Positions 46,774-54,950 of a DNA stretch of 64,000 bases are shown piece after piece. The stretch is from positions 2,494,501 through 2,558,500 of the forward strand of contig NZ_CP108455.1 of assembly GCF_036241575.1 (NCBI RefSeq). The letters are read 5' to 3'. The notes under the pieces are model-generated. The model searched no databases, was not told where the DNA came from, and was given only the letters and a program-made list of their open reading frames with translations. Position 1 is the stretch's first letter. Each line of letters begins with the position of its first letter. Made by a program: the position numbers and the translations under genes. This DNA is from Streptomyces sp. NBC_01267. GTDB taxonomy: Bacteria > Actinomycetota > Actinomycetes > Streptomycetales > Streptomycetaceae.

Positions 46774-49388
46774 GCGGAGGTGCCTCCGATCAGGGTGAGG
46801 AACGCGTCCTCCAGGCGGCGGTGCGCTCCCACACCGGTCAACGGCACGTCCAGGCGGACCAGTTCGGCGATGAGCGCGGCCGGGGTGGCCCCGTCGAGCC
46901 GTACGAGCAGCCCGTCGTCCGTCCGTACGGCGGACCCGATACCGGGCAGCGCGGCCACCTTCCCGGCCAGCGCCTCGGTGATCTCCTCGGCGGAGGTGAC
47001 GAGCAGGGTGTCCCCACTGCCGGTGATCTCGGCGACCGGCCCGGCCTGTATCAGCCGCCCCCGGTCCATGACGACGAGATGGGTGCAGGACTGCTCGACC
47101 TCGGCCAGCAGGTGGCTGGAGACGATCACGGTCCGGCCCTCGGCCGCGTACCGGATCATCACGTCCCGCATCTCACGGATCTGCGGCGGGTCGAGGCCGT
47201 TCGTCGGCTCGTCGAGGATCAGCAGGTCGGGCATCCCCAGCATGGCCTGCGCGATGGCGAGCCGCTGCCGCATGCCCTGGGAGTACGTACGGACCGCGCG
47301 CTCCAGGGCGTCGCCGAGTCCGGCGATCTCCAGGGCCTCGACGACGTGCGAGTCCTCGGCGGGGCGGCCGGTGGCCTGCCAGTACAGGTCGAGGTTGGCC
47401 CGCCCGGAGAGGTGCGGCAGGAAACCCGCGCCCTCGACGAACGCGCCGACCCGCGACAGCACGGGCGCGCCCGGCCGGATCGCGTGGCCGAACACCCTGA
47501 TCTCGCCGCCGTCGGGCGTGATGAGGCCCATGAGCATGCGCAGCGTGGTGGTCTTGCCCGCCCCGTTCGGGCCGAGCAGCCCGAGCACCTGTCCCTTCCG
47601 GACCTCGAAGGAGAGGTCGCGGACCGCGTAACGGTCGGCCGACCTGGCGTACTTCTTGCTGAGGCCGGTGATCCGCAGGGGTACGTCCGCCAGTTCGGGA
47701 TCGGGCGCCGGAACGGTCCTGCGCCGGGAGACGAGCAGCCCCACCGCGATCAGCGCGCCGATTGCGGGCAGCCCCCAGACCCACCAGGCGAATCCGGCCG
47801 TGCCTGTCCTGAGGGCGGGCACGGTCGGCACGGTCAGGCTGTGCGTTCCGGCGAGCGAGACGGTGTACGTGGCGGGGGCGGCCGGCGAGGCGTAGCCGAG
47901 GTCGGTGGACGCGAGCACCAGCCGCAGCCGGTGTCCGGCCTCGACCCGGTGGTCCACGGCGGGCAGCGTCAGCTCGACCGTGCGGCCCGCCTTCGCTCCG
48001 GTGATCCGGACCGGGGCGACGAGCTGGTGCGGCAGCACCTGCTGCTTGCCGCCCGGCGCCACGTCGTACACCTTCCCGAAGAGCACCGCGTCGTCGGTGG
48101 ACGACCGCACCCTGACCCGCACGGTCGGGGAGCCGGTGATCGTCCGGGCGGTGGTCAGCGGCGCCGTGTCGAAGTGCGCGTTCTGCCCGGGGAAGTCCAG
48201 GGAGAGCCCCATGCCGAGCCCGGACAGCTGGGAGAGCGCGGCGACGCCCGGCACGGCGGAGATCGCGGGCGGGGTGCCGCCCGCCGGGCTCTCGACGGTC
48301 TGTTCGCGGCCGGTCAGCGGGAGCGGGTGCCCGTCGTGCTCCAGGCCGGGGTAGGTGTCGCTGCTCGCGCCCTTCAACTGGGTCGCGCCGTCGGTCGAAT
48401 CGACCCCGCCGGTCCGGGTGACCCGGAAGGCGGGCCCGGTGTCCGCGCCCTTGTCGCCCTTGAGGTACCGGTCGAACCAGGAGGTGATCCGGCCGTCGAT
48501 CCGGCTCGTCTCGGCGTTCCCGCCGTCGTGGCCGCCCTCGATCCAGTCCACCGCGACGGGCGCGCCGTTGGCCTCGATCCGCCGGGCGGCGGCATCGGCC
48601 TGTCCCAGCGGGAACAGTGAGTCGGTCTGCCCCTGGACGAGCAGCGAGGGCACCTTGATCCGGTCCCCCACCGCCGACGGGCTCCGCTCGTCGAGCACCT
48701 TGCGGGCCGCGTCGTCCGGCTTGCCGCTCTCGGCGACCCGGTCGTACATCGTGCAGAGCTGCGCCTCGAAGCGGACGCAGCCACCGCCGCTGTTGATGAA
48801 GATCCCGGCCCAGAGCTTCTTGAACACCCCGTCGGGGAAGAGGGAGTCGGCCAGGTTCCAGTAGGTGATCTGCGGGGCGATGGCGTCGACGCGCTTGTCG
48901 TACCCGGCGGCGAGCAGCGAGATGGCGCCCCCGTACGAAGCGCCGGTGACGCCGACGCGCGGGTCCCCGGCCTTGTCCAGCTGGACCTCGGGGCGCCCGG
49001 CCAGCCAGTCGATCAGCCGCGACACGTCCTTGACCTCGTGATCGGGGTCGTTGAGCCCGATCTGCCCGGTCGACTTCCCGAAGCCGCGCGCCGACCAGGT
49101 CAGCACCGCGTATCCGTCGCGGGCCAGTTGCTGCGCCTGCCCCTTCACGTCGTCCTTGCTGCCCCCGAAGCCGTGCCCCAGCAGCACGGCGGGCCGCCGT
49201 CCGGAGCCGCCCGCGGTGAAGTACGAGGTGTCGAGGCGCACCCCGTCCACCGCCATCACCCGGTCCTCGCGGTGCACGGGCGCGGGGCCTTCGGTGGCGA
49301 CGGCCGTCCACGTACCGGCCCCGGCCAGGACGGCGAGCGCGGCAGCCGCGCCGGCGACGACCCGGCCGCGGGGTTTGCGTAGCTTCAT
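46770..49388 (-). CDS. Fusion of extracellular S15/X-Pro dipeptidyl-peptidase-like hydrolase with ABC ATPase
   Basis: 872 residues from ATG at 49388. Residues 8-32 are a signal/anchor (VVAGAAAALAVLAGAGTWTA). Residues about 45-330 are an alpha/beta hydrolase of the S15 type: LLGHGFGGSKDD, nucleophile Ser151 in VTGASYGG, Asp in VQGQTDSLFPLG, His in IEGGHDGG. A C-terminal beta jelly-roll follows (about 420-530). A membrane segment (FAWWVWGLPAIGALIAVGLL, about 530-550) leads to an ABC ATPase (about 575-790) with Walker A GPNGAGKTTT, signature YSQGMRQRLAIAQAM and Walker B LLILDEPTNGLD. The permease is the next, coupled gene. One polypeptide thus places an extracytoplasmic peptidase and a cytoplasmic motor on opposite membrane faces. 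Confidence 0.9.
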   Translation of the reverse strand: MKLRKPRGRVVAGAAAALAVLAGAGTWTAVATEGPAPVHREDRVMAVDGVRLDTSYFTAGGSGRRPAVLLGHGFGGSKDDVKGQAQQLARDGYAVLTWSARGFGKSTGQIGLNDPDHEVKDVSRLIDWLAGRPEVQLDKAGDPRVGVTGASYGGAISLLAAGYDKRVDAIAPQITYWNLADSLFPDGVFKKLWAGIFINSGGGCVRFEAQLCTMYDRVAESGKPDDAARKVLDERSPSAVGDRIKVPSLLVQGQTDSLFPLGQADAAARRIEANGAPVAVDWIEGGHDGGNAETSRIDGRITSWFDRYLKGDKGADTGPAFRVTRTGGVDSTDGATQLKGASSDTYPGLEHDGHPLPLTGREQTVESPAGGTPPAISAVPGVAALSQLSGLGMGLSLDFPGQNAHFDTAPLTTARTITGSPTVRVRVRSSTDDAVLFGKVYDVAPGGKQQVLPHQLVAPVRITGAKAGRTVELTLPAVDHRVEAGHRLRLVLASTDLGYASPAAPATYTVSLAGTHSLTVPTVPALRTGTAGFAWWVWGLPAIGALIAVGLLVSRRRTVPAPDPELADVPLRITGLSKKYARSADRYAVRDLSFEVRKGQVLGLLGPNGAGKTTTLRMLMGLITPDGGEIRVFGHAIRPGAPVLSRVGAFVEGAGFLPHLSGRANLDLYWQATGRPAEDSHVVEALEIAGLGDALERAVRTYSQGMRQRLAIAQAMLGMPDLLILDEPTNGLDPPQIREMRDVMIRYAAEGRTVIVSSHLLAEVEQSCTHLVVMDRGRLIQAGPVAEITGSGDTLLVTSAEEITEALAGKVAALPGIGSAVRTDDGLLVRLDGATPAALIAELVRLDVPLTGVGAHRRLEDAFLTLIGGTSA

Positions 49389-49581
49389 GCCTGAAACCCT
49401 AAGCGCCACCACCGACAAGGGGACGGGCCCCCCGGGGGGAACTGGCGGGCGTACCGGCGGAGTAGCGGCGCGGGGGTTCGTACCGCAGCGGGAGTACGGT
49501 CCCGGCGCCACCCGAGCCCCCGGTTGGTCAGTACGGTCCCGGCGCCACCGGCGACCACGCACGGCCAACGCCCAGGAGCCT

Positions 49582-50124
49582 TCAGCCGGATCCCTTGCCC
49601 GGTGCGTCGAGTGCCGCCTCCAGCCGGACGATGTCCTCGGCGTCCTTGCTCCGGCGCGGCCGTGCGGGATCCCAGACGGGCATCATCCGCTTGATCTCGA
49701 TCTGAACCCGCGCGCTGACGATCGCGCACCGCAACTCCCCGATACGACCGGGCACGGCATCGAGCATCCCCTCGGGCCAGGGCGTCCCGGCCCAGAGGCC
49801 GCCCGCGACCACCACACGGCCGTCCGCATCCCTGTCCAGAAACGTGAAGCTGCTCTCCAGCCCGTCCTTGGCGAAGTCGAGTTGCAGGCCGGGAGGCGGC
49901 CCCGGCACCGGCTGCCAGCCGAGCCGTTGCAGGGCCTCCGCCAGGGCCGGGGCATCGTCGGCCCAGAGAAACCAGTCGATGTCGCCGTGGTCCCGCGTGA
50001 CCTCCCCCAGGAAGAAGTCCATGGCCCAGCCCCCGCGAAGCCAGATATCGACCCCGAGGGTCCGGGCCAGATCCACGGTCCCGGCGATCTGCCGTAGCTG
50101 TTGATCAGCGCGCTGCTTGTCCAT
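49582..50124 (-). CDS. Nucleotidyltransferase-like protein (aminoglycoside 2''-adenylyltransferase fold)
   Basis: 180 residues from ATG at 50124. The N-terminus has DIWLRGGWAMDFFLGEVTRDHGDIDWFLW, the GGxA...D(x)D pattern of the Pol-beta superfamily with a DxD metal pair near residue 45. It resembles the LinB/AadB-like small nucleotidyltransferases of actinomycetes. The C-terminus lists MMPVWDPARPRRSKDAEDI. It may adenylylate a small molecule, but resistance cannot be claimed from sequence. Confidence 0.75.
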   Translation of the reverse strand: MDKQRADQQLRQIAGTVDLARTLGVDIWLRGGWAMDFFLGEVTRDHGDIDWFLWADDAPALAEALQRLGWQPVPGPPPGLQLDFAKDGLESSFTFLDRDADGRVVVAGGLWAGTPWPEGMLDAVPGRIGELRCAIVSARVQIEIKRMMPVWDPARPRRSKDAEDIVRLEAALDAPGKGSG

Positions 50125-50319
50125 AGCGGGGCAGGGTACGGGGCAGCCACGCTGCGAACTGCGTTGTCGATGAGCCCTGTCGGCGCCAACTGGCCCGCTA
50201 CTCCGCGCCCGACGGGTATCACCACCCGAAGCCACAAGAACGAGCAAACTGACGAGCCGCAGAAGATCAAGGTTAGGCTCGAACCGTCTCACCCGTCAGT
50301 TCGGTCCAGGAGGTTAACG

Positions 50320-51003
50320 GTGGCATTCGGCAGGAGCAAGAAGGTCGAGGAGCCTTCGGTTGAGCCGGTCTCCTGGGCGGACGTATGCGAGTTCGTTCTC
50401 GGGTCCGTCGAACGCCCCAAGACAGCAAAGCGCACACGTTCCGGGTTCGGCCCTCGCGCCGTGCGGGTACCGCAGGGCGACAAGGACATGCGGGTGCTTG
50501 CCCCTTGCGCCTACGTGGCGACCGCAGAGAAACACTCGTTCCCGTCCGACCCCGGTCTGACTCTGTATGAGGACATCGAGCAGCAACGGCTGCTCTGCTA
50601 CCTCGACGCCCCACAGGATGTGGAGGGCGAACAGCACCACGTGGTGCGTGATGCGCAGGACCAAGTCATCGGAACGCTGCGGCGGGTGCCTCCCAAGCGC
50701 CCCTTCAAGCACACGTGGCGGATCGATCAGCCGGGCCATCCGGAGATCGTCGGACGCAACGAACTGGCCAGCGGCAGCGCCAAGGAGGTGGCCGGCCGGG
50801 CGGCAAGCCGGTTCGTCACGGGCGTCTTCGACGACCTTCTCAATCCAGGCGAAAGTGATCAGTCCAGTAAATACAGGTCACTTGAGTGGCGTTCCGGAGA
50901 GGACGTTGTCATCACGTCCGAGGGCAGCGCGAAGATCAATATCCACGCGGACTGGATCGATCGCCGCCTGGCTTTCGCATTCGCGCTCGTCGGTGATAAT
51001 TGA
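50320..51003 (+). CDS. Unrecognised soluble protein paired with an effector-like gene
   Basis: 227 residues from GTG at 50320 with GGAGG six bases upstream. No domain recognised. The protein is acidic-basic mixed and soluble, with VLAPCAYVATAEKHSFPSDP, VIGTLRRVPPKRPFKHTWRI and IVGRNELASGSAKEVAGRAAS blocks that look beta-rich. It starts 116 bp before the next gene, on the same strand. Its role could be an accessory, chaperone or immunity factor for the larger downstream protein (inference only). Confidence 0.75.
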   Translation: MAFGRSKKVEEPSVEPVSWADVCEFVLGSVERPKTAKRTRSGFGPRAVRVPQGDKDMRVLAPCAYVATAEKHSFPSDPGLTLYEDIEQQRLLCYLDAPQDVEGEQHHVVRDAQDQVIGTLRRVPPKRPFKHTWRIDQPGHPEIVGRNELASGSAKEVAGRAASRFVTGVFDDLLNPGESDQSSKYRSLEWRSGEDVVITSEGSAKINIHADWIDRRLAFAFALVGDN

Positions 51004-51118
51004 TCGCTCGCGCGGCTCACCTCCACCGGACGCCGGGGACCTCAGCCAAGCGCGTTGCCATGCCGGCGCGCGACTGATCCACGCCGGTCAACCGAAAGGC
51101 CAGGGGGAGACAGCGCAC

Positions 51119-52549
51119 ATGAGGATGGCAAATCCGGACGACCTGGAACAGCTCGCCACACTCATCGACGGTAAGGGCGGCGTACAGGACAAACTGGACG
51201 AAGCATTTACCAGGGCAACCCAGCTCGGCGTCTCCAGCCATCTGGTATCGCTCAAACCGCTGCGCTCCTGGACTCAGGACACCGGCCCGGATCTCCGCAG
51301 GCGTGCTTCGATCGCCAGACTGGAGAGCGGTGACCCGGAGGCCGGGATGCGATGGGCCGGATTCTCACCGAAGGAATTGGAGAAGTATCTCAAGGACCAT
51401 CAGGGCAAGGGGCTCACGCCGGACGAGATCCTGCTCGCCAACTCCGTAGCGGCCAGCGAGGATCCCGAGGCGTCCGCCTTCAAGCGGAAGTCCAACGAGT
51501 CGCTGAACGACTGGATCAGCCGCATGAAGGCCCACGCGCTGGAGCAGATCCCCGGGCTTGCACCGCATGCGGCAACCATTGTCAGCATCATGGACCTGTA
51601 TGGCGACTGGAAGTCGGTCGGCGGCACCGCGGCGACCGTGACCATGCAAGGTACGGCACTGACCAAGGTCCTGGTCGGCAACTCCCTCAAGCAGGGCGTA
51701 CTCGCGCCCTGGAAGAACCGCATCGGCACCGTGCTCGCAGGCCGCAACAACAGTCTGCTCAAGTGGTCCGGAAACAAGATCGTCGCATACACGCCGAAGG
51801 TCCGTTCCCTCGGCGCACCGGGAAGTTGGTTCCCGAGCAAGCTCAGCCAGTGGGCACAGAAGATACCTGGCACGAAGGGCTTCGTCGCGGACTGGACCGG
51901 AGAGGCCTACAACGCGGTGCGTGGCCTCTCCATCATGAAGTCGCCCATCTGGAAGGGCGTGACAGTCAACAAGGCCATCAACTTCGTGGTGGGTTCGGAC
52001 TCCCTGGCCGCGCGGTACGGCGGCCTCACTCACTCCGGCCAGGCGGTGTCGCGCGCTGGCAACGCCAACCTGTTGAAGGTCTCGGGCAACATCTTCTCGA
52101 AGGCTCGCGACCTCAACTTCAGCCGCACCGCCTCCCTGACCAAGGGGCTGGCAGGCGCGGGAAAGGTCGCAGGTGCCCTGCGAGGCGTCGGCATCGTAGG
52201 CAGCGTCGCAGCCACCGGCTTCAGCGCCGCAAACGTCATCGCCCAGGGCAATCCCGTCACAGCCTTCAAGGAGAAGGGTGCCGGTTACGTCGCCGACGTC
52301 GCCGAAGTGGGCTTCAACGCCTCGATGACCGCTGCCATGATCGCTCCCAACCCGGTCACCATCGGCCTCGCCGTCGGCTTCGGGGTCGTCTACGGCGGTG
52401 CGAAGATCGTCCAGCACTGGGGCGACATCAAAAAGGGTGCCGGAAAGGCCGCCGACTGGGTCGGCGACAAGGCTTCCAAGGTCGGCGACGGGATCGCCCA
52501 CGGCGCCAAGAGCCTGGCCAAACACGTAAATCCTGCGCACTGGTTCTAA
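51119..52549 (+). CDS. Large secreted/pore-like protein of unknown function
   Basis: 476 residues from ATG at 51119, with AGGGGGAG nine bases upstream. No signal peptide. The N-terminal half is helical and polar (LEQLATLIDGKGGVQDKLDE, then LVSLKPLRSWTQDTGPDL) as in WXG-type carrier domains. The C-terminal third has amphipathic Gly/Ala-rich segments (GAGKVAGALRGVGIVGSVAA; FGVVYGGAKIVQHWGDIKKG) like pore-forming or membrane-inserting toxin domains, ending VGDGIAHGAKSLAKHVN. That mixture recalls type VII-secreted effectors, but no EssC/EccC-like gene is near and no toxin active site is visible. Confidence 0.75.
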   Translation: MRMANPDDLEQLATLIDGKGGVQDKLDEAFTRATQLGVSSHLVSLKPLRSWTQDTGPDLRRRASIARLESGDPEAGMRWAGFSPKELEKYLKDHQGKGLTPDEILLANSVAASEDPEASAFKRKSNESLNDWISRMKAHALEQIPGLAPHAATIVSIMDLYGDWKSVGGTAATVTMQGTALTKVLVGNSLKQGVLAPWKNRIGTVLAGRNNSLLKWSGNKIVAYTPKVRSLGAPGSWFPSKLSQWAQKIPGTKGFVADWTGEAYNAVRGLSIMKSPIWKGVTVNKAINFVVGSDSLAARYGGLTHSGQAVSRAGNANLLKVSGNIFSKARDLNFSRTASLTKGLAGAGKVAGALRGVGIVGSVAATGFSAANVIAQGNPVTAFKEKGAGYVADVAEVGFNASMTAAMIAPNPVTIGLAVGFGVVYGGAKIVQHWGDIKKGAGKAADWVGDKASKVGDGIAHGAKSLAKHVNPAHWF

Positions 52550-52642
52550 AGCATCCGCCAGAAGACGGCATGTGCCAGTCAAAGGTCTTCGCGGTAGCGT
52601 CCGAAACTGGCCGCACGATCCTTGGACGCCGTTGGGGGATTC

Positions 52643-53563
52643 ATGAACGACGCCATCGCGCAGGCTGTATCAGCTCTGATCCCTGGCGGAGCGAGGCGTG
52701 GTGAACTAGCCCGCGAAGAAGGGCGCATGCTGCGCTGGATGGAGGCGGGTACGGGCGGACCGACGGTCGTTCTGGACGCGGCCAGCGGCACGCCCTCGCT
52801 GTCCTGGACGCCGGTGCTGCCCGCGCTCGCCGAACGCACCCGGGTCATCGCTTATGACCGGGCCGGGCTCGGCGCGAGCGACCCGGCGATGCCGGTCGCC
52901 ATTGACTCCGAGGTCGAAGACCTGGCTGCCCTCTTGTCCGGTGCAGGGAACGGCCCATGCGTCCTGGTCGGCCACAGCTGGGGCGGCATGCTGGCCCAAC
53001 TCGTGGCCTGGGAGCACCCGGAGCTGGTCGCTGGGCTGGTTCTCGTGGACCCCGCGCACGAGGAGTTCCAGCCCTGGACCATCCGTACTGCTGAAGCGGT
53101 ACTCAACCAGCTGTCCGCCCTGAGGATGTCTCTGAGGCTTGGCGATCGCTCTGCTCGGCAGCAGGATCCGCAGCCGGCCGACAGCGGGATCGGTGTTCCA
53201 CGCGTCCAGGACCTCCTCGTCGAGGCAGAGATGGCCTGCAATGCGCACGAACACCAGAGGCGCACCAGCGCAGCGGAGGACGGCTTGCTCCGCGCGCACA
53301 TACCTGCCGTCCGACGGCTGCGTACTGCCTCGCGCCTGCCTGACATACCGGTGATCGTCCTGAGCGCGACCCGGGGGTTGCCGACGGGCCTGCGTACTCG
53401 ATGGACCTCATTGCAGGCCCGGATCGCAGTCACTGCCGATCGAGGTGAACACATCGTGGTGCCAGATGCGGCCCACTACATCCACACCACCCGGCCTGAT
53501 GCTGTTACAACGGCCGCTCTCAAGGTGGTTGAACTGGCACGAGACGGACACACCTCGCAATGA
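52643..53563 (+). CDS. Alpha/beta-fold hydrolase
   Basis: 306 residues from ATG at 52643 (GGGGGA upstream). Fold signatures: VVLDAASGTPSLSWTPVLPA, YDRAGLGASDPA, nucleophile Ser in VLVGHSWGGML, acid in LVDPAHEEFQPW region or later, and the late His in AAHYIHTTRPD. The GxSxG loop is GHSWG. Cytoplasmic esterase or lipase-like enzyme with undefined substrate. Monocistronic after the effector-like gene. Confidence 0.88.
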   Translation: MNDAIAQAVSALIPGGARRGELAREEGRMLRWMEAGTGGPTVVLDAASGTPSLSWTPVLPALAERTRVIAYDRAGLGASDPAMPVAIDSEVEDLAALLSGAGNGPCVLVGHSWGGMLAQLVAWEHPELVAGLVLVDPAHEEFQPWTIRTAEAVLNQLSALRMSLRLGDRSARQQDPQPADSGIGVPRVQDLLVEAEMACNAHEHQRRTSAAEDGLLRAHIPAVRRLRTASRLPDIPVIVLSATRGLPTGLRTRWTSLQARIAVTADRGEHIVVPDAAHYIHTTRPDAVTTAALKVVELARDGHTSQ

Positions 53564-53604
53564 GCCCTGGCCCTGATCCACCCTCCCGGCCCACCAAAAC
53601 ACCC

Positions 53605-54432
53605 TCATGCGCAGGATGCGCGACCGCTGCCCGGCAGGAGAAACGCAGGCGCGCCCCCGATGAGCGGCGCGGTCGCCCGGCACCATCCGAGGACGCGGGC
53701 CGCAGACATCCCCGGTACGAGCGCGGCCAGTTCGACGATCCGCCGCTCCAGCTGCTGCTCGTCCTCGACCCCCTCGATCACCCAGTCGACGGCGTCGAAG
53801 TCCGGGTCGCCGAGGGCCGGCCGGGGATCGATGGCGACGAGCCGCCCGCCTGCCCCGATCAGTACGTTTCCCGGATGCAGATCGCCGTGGACCAGCCCGT
53901 CGGCGGGCCCGGTGCGCGCCATCTCCAGCGCGGCGGCGCGTCCCCGGCTCAGCAGGTCCGGGTCGGCGGTGCCACGGCGGTCGGCGAGGTCGTACAGGAA
54001 GGTGATCCGGTCGGCGAGCGGCGCCAGTTGGGGCGAGCGGTCACACGTGACCGAACGCAGCTCGACCAGCAGCCGGGCCACGTGGGCGAGTTGCCAGCCG
54101 CTCTCCATGAGCCGTGTTCCCGGTTCGACCCCGGCGAGGAGCAGGGCCCCGACGCGGAGGTCCTGGTCGAGCAGCCCGACGACGGAACGGGTGTCGGCCC
54201 AGGCCCGCAGCGCTTCGGCTTCGTCGGTGGCGATGACGGGGTCCGGTGTCAGCTTCAGCCATACGGTTTCACCGTCGCGTAGGCAGCGGTACACCCGTGA
54301 CGTACCGCCTCCCCCGGCCTCGCCGACGCCGAGCCCCCACCGGACGGCAAGCTCAGCGACAAGGGCGGGCAACGCGTCGTACCAGGAAGCCACTTGGGGA
54401 CCGAACCGGGCGATAAGTCGGTCTCGGTTCAC
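53605..54432 (-). CDS. Aminoglycoside phosphotransferase-family kinase
   Basis: 275 residues; start GTG at 54432 overlaps the DUF397 stop. Kinase-like fold: VNRDRLIARFGPQVASWYD start, GGGGTSRVYRCL glycine loop, VWLKLTPDPV lysine, catalytic loop LVHGDLHPGNVLIG (Brenner motif) and AIDPRPALGDPDFDAVD metal aspartate. The family phosphorylates aminoglycosides, macrolides or cell metabolites; which is unknown. The preceding and overlapping DUF397 gene is unusual as a partner. Confidence 0.88.
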   Translation of the reverse strand: MNRDRLIARFGPQVASWYDALPALVAELAVRWGLGVGEAGGGGTSRVYRCLRDGETVWLKLTPDPVIATDEAEALRAWADTRSVVGLLDQDLRVGALLLAGVEPGTRLMESGWQLAHVARLLVELRSVTCDRSPQLAPLADRITFLYDLADRRGTADPDLLSRGRAAALEMARTGPADGLVHGDLHPGNVLIGAGGRLVAIDPRPALGDPDFDAVDWVIEGVEDEQQLERRIVELAALVPGMSAARVLGWCRATAPLIGGAPAFLLPGSGRASCA

Positions 54433-54632
54433 ATGTGGCCGGACTTCACGGCAGCCAGGAGAGCGCGCAGACCGTGGGGATCGGTACGGAGTACGGCGCG
54501 AGGGGCGTCGCTCTCGCGGAGGTGCAGCCCCTCGGGGGACGCGGCCAACTCTACGCAGTTGTTGTCGTCCCCCGTCCCGGAGAACGAGGACTTCTGCCAG
54601 TTGGTCATCTGAGGCACTGCGGGGCCTTTCAC
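54429..54632 (-). CDS. DUF397 domain protein
   Basis: 67 residues from GTG 54632 (overlaps the regulator remnant's stop as GTGA) or 59 from ATG 54608. WQKSSFSGTGDDNNCVELAA is the DUF397 core, and LHLRESDAPRAVLRTDPHGL completes it. DUF397 proteins normally work with an adjacent XRE/DUF5753 regulator in Streptomyces differentiation-related loci. Here the regulator is truncated, so this may be an orphan. Confidence 0.92.
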   Translation of the reverse strand: MKGPAVPQMTNWQKSSFSGTGDDNNCVELAASPEGLHLRESDAPRAVLRTDPHGLRALLAAVKSGHM

Positions 54633-54832
54633 ATGTCCTGCGCGATGCGGTGAATGAAGTCACGCGACGCGGCGGCGGAGAGCGCCGCGCCTTCGATCTT
54701 CTCGTAGAGAGCACGGTATTTCTGCAGCTGAGGCGCAGCATCGACGAAGATACTGCCGTGCGCCGCGTCCAGTTGCACCGTGTCCAACTCGGGTACGGCA
54801 CCTCCCGCGTAGAGCACGGAGCCGGGTGCGCC
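54629..54832 (-). pseudogene. 3' remnant of an XRE/DUF5753 regulator
   Basis: Only the last about 66 codons remain: SVLYAGGAVPELDTVQLDAA, SIFVDAAPQLQKYRALYEKI, AALSAAASRDFIHRIAQDM. This matches the C-terminus of DUF5753 regulators, normally about 280 residues with an N-terminal helix-turn-helix. The similarity ends just past GAPG near 54830. It is followed directly by DUF397, so the pair's usual order is kept. Confidence 0.8.
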
Positions 54833-54914
54833 GCTCGGTCTCGGAGGGCGGGACGGCAAGGGTGTGTGGTTCGAGCTGCACCTCGCCACTCTCGCTGTCG
54901 GTCCCGGCAACTAA
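54822..54914 (+). pseudogene. 3' remnant of a histidine-kinase-like ATP-binding protein
   Basis: The plus strand reads EPGAPLGLGGRDGKGVWFEL, then HLATLAVGPGN and TAA. GKGVWFEL is the C-terminal motif of the ATP-binding (HATPase_c) partners that normally sit divergently upstream of XRE regulators. A stop (TAG at 54810-54812) cuts this frame a few codons upstream, so only the tail survives. Confidence 0.7.
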
Positions 54915-54950
54915 ACTTCCTTGCCACAAGCGAACACAAGGGGTGGGGAC

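Noticed and set aside
46770..49388. Two separate genes, peptidase and ATPase
   Set aside because: There is no stop or ribosome site between them; the frame is continuous through the membrane segment.
49582..50124. Antibiotic resistance call for the nucleotidyltransferase
   Set aside because: Fold and motif fit, but the substrate cannot be inferred and similar proteins have other roles.
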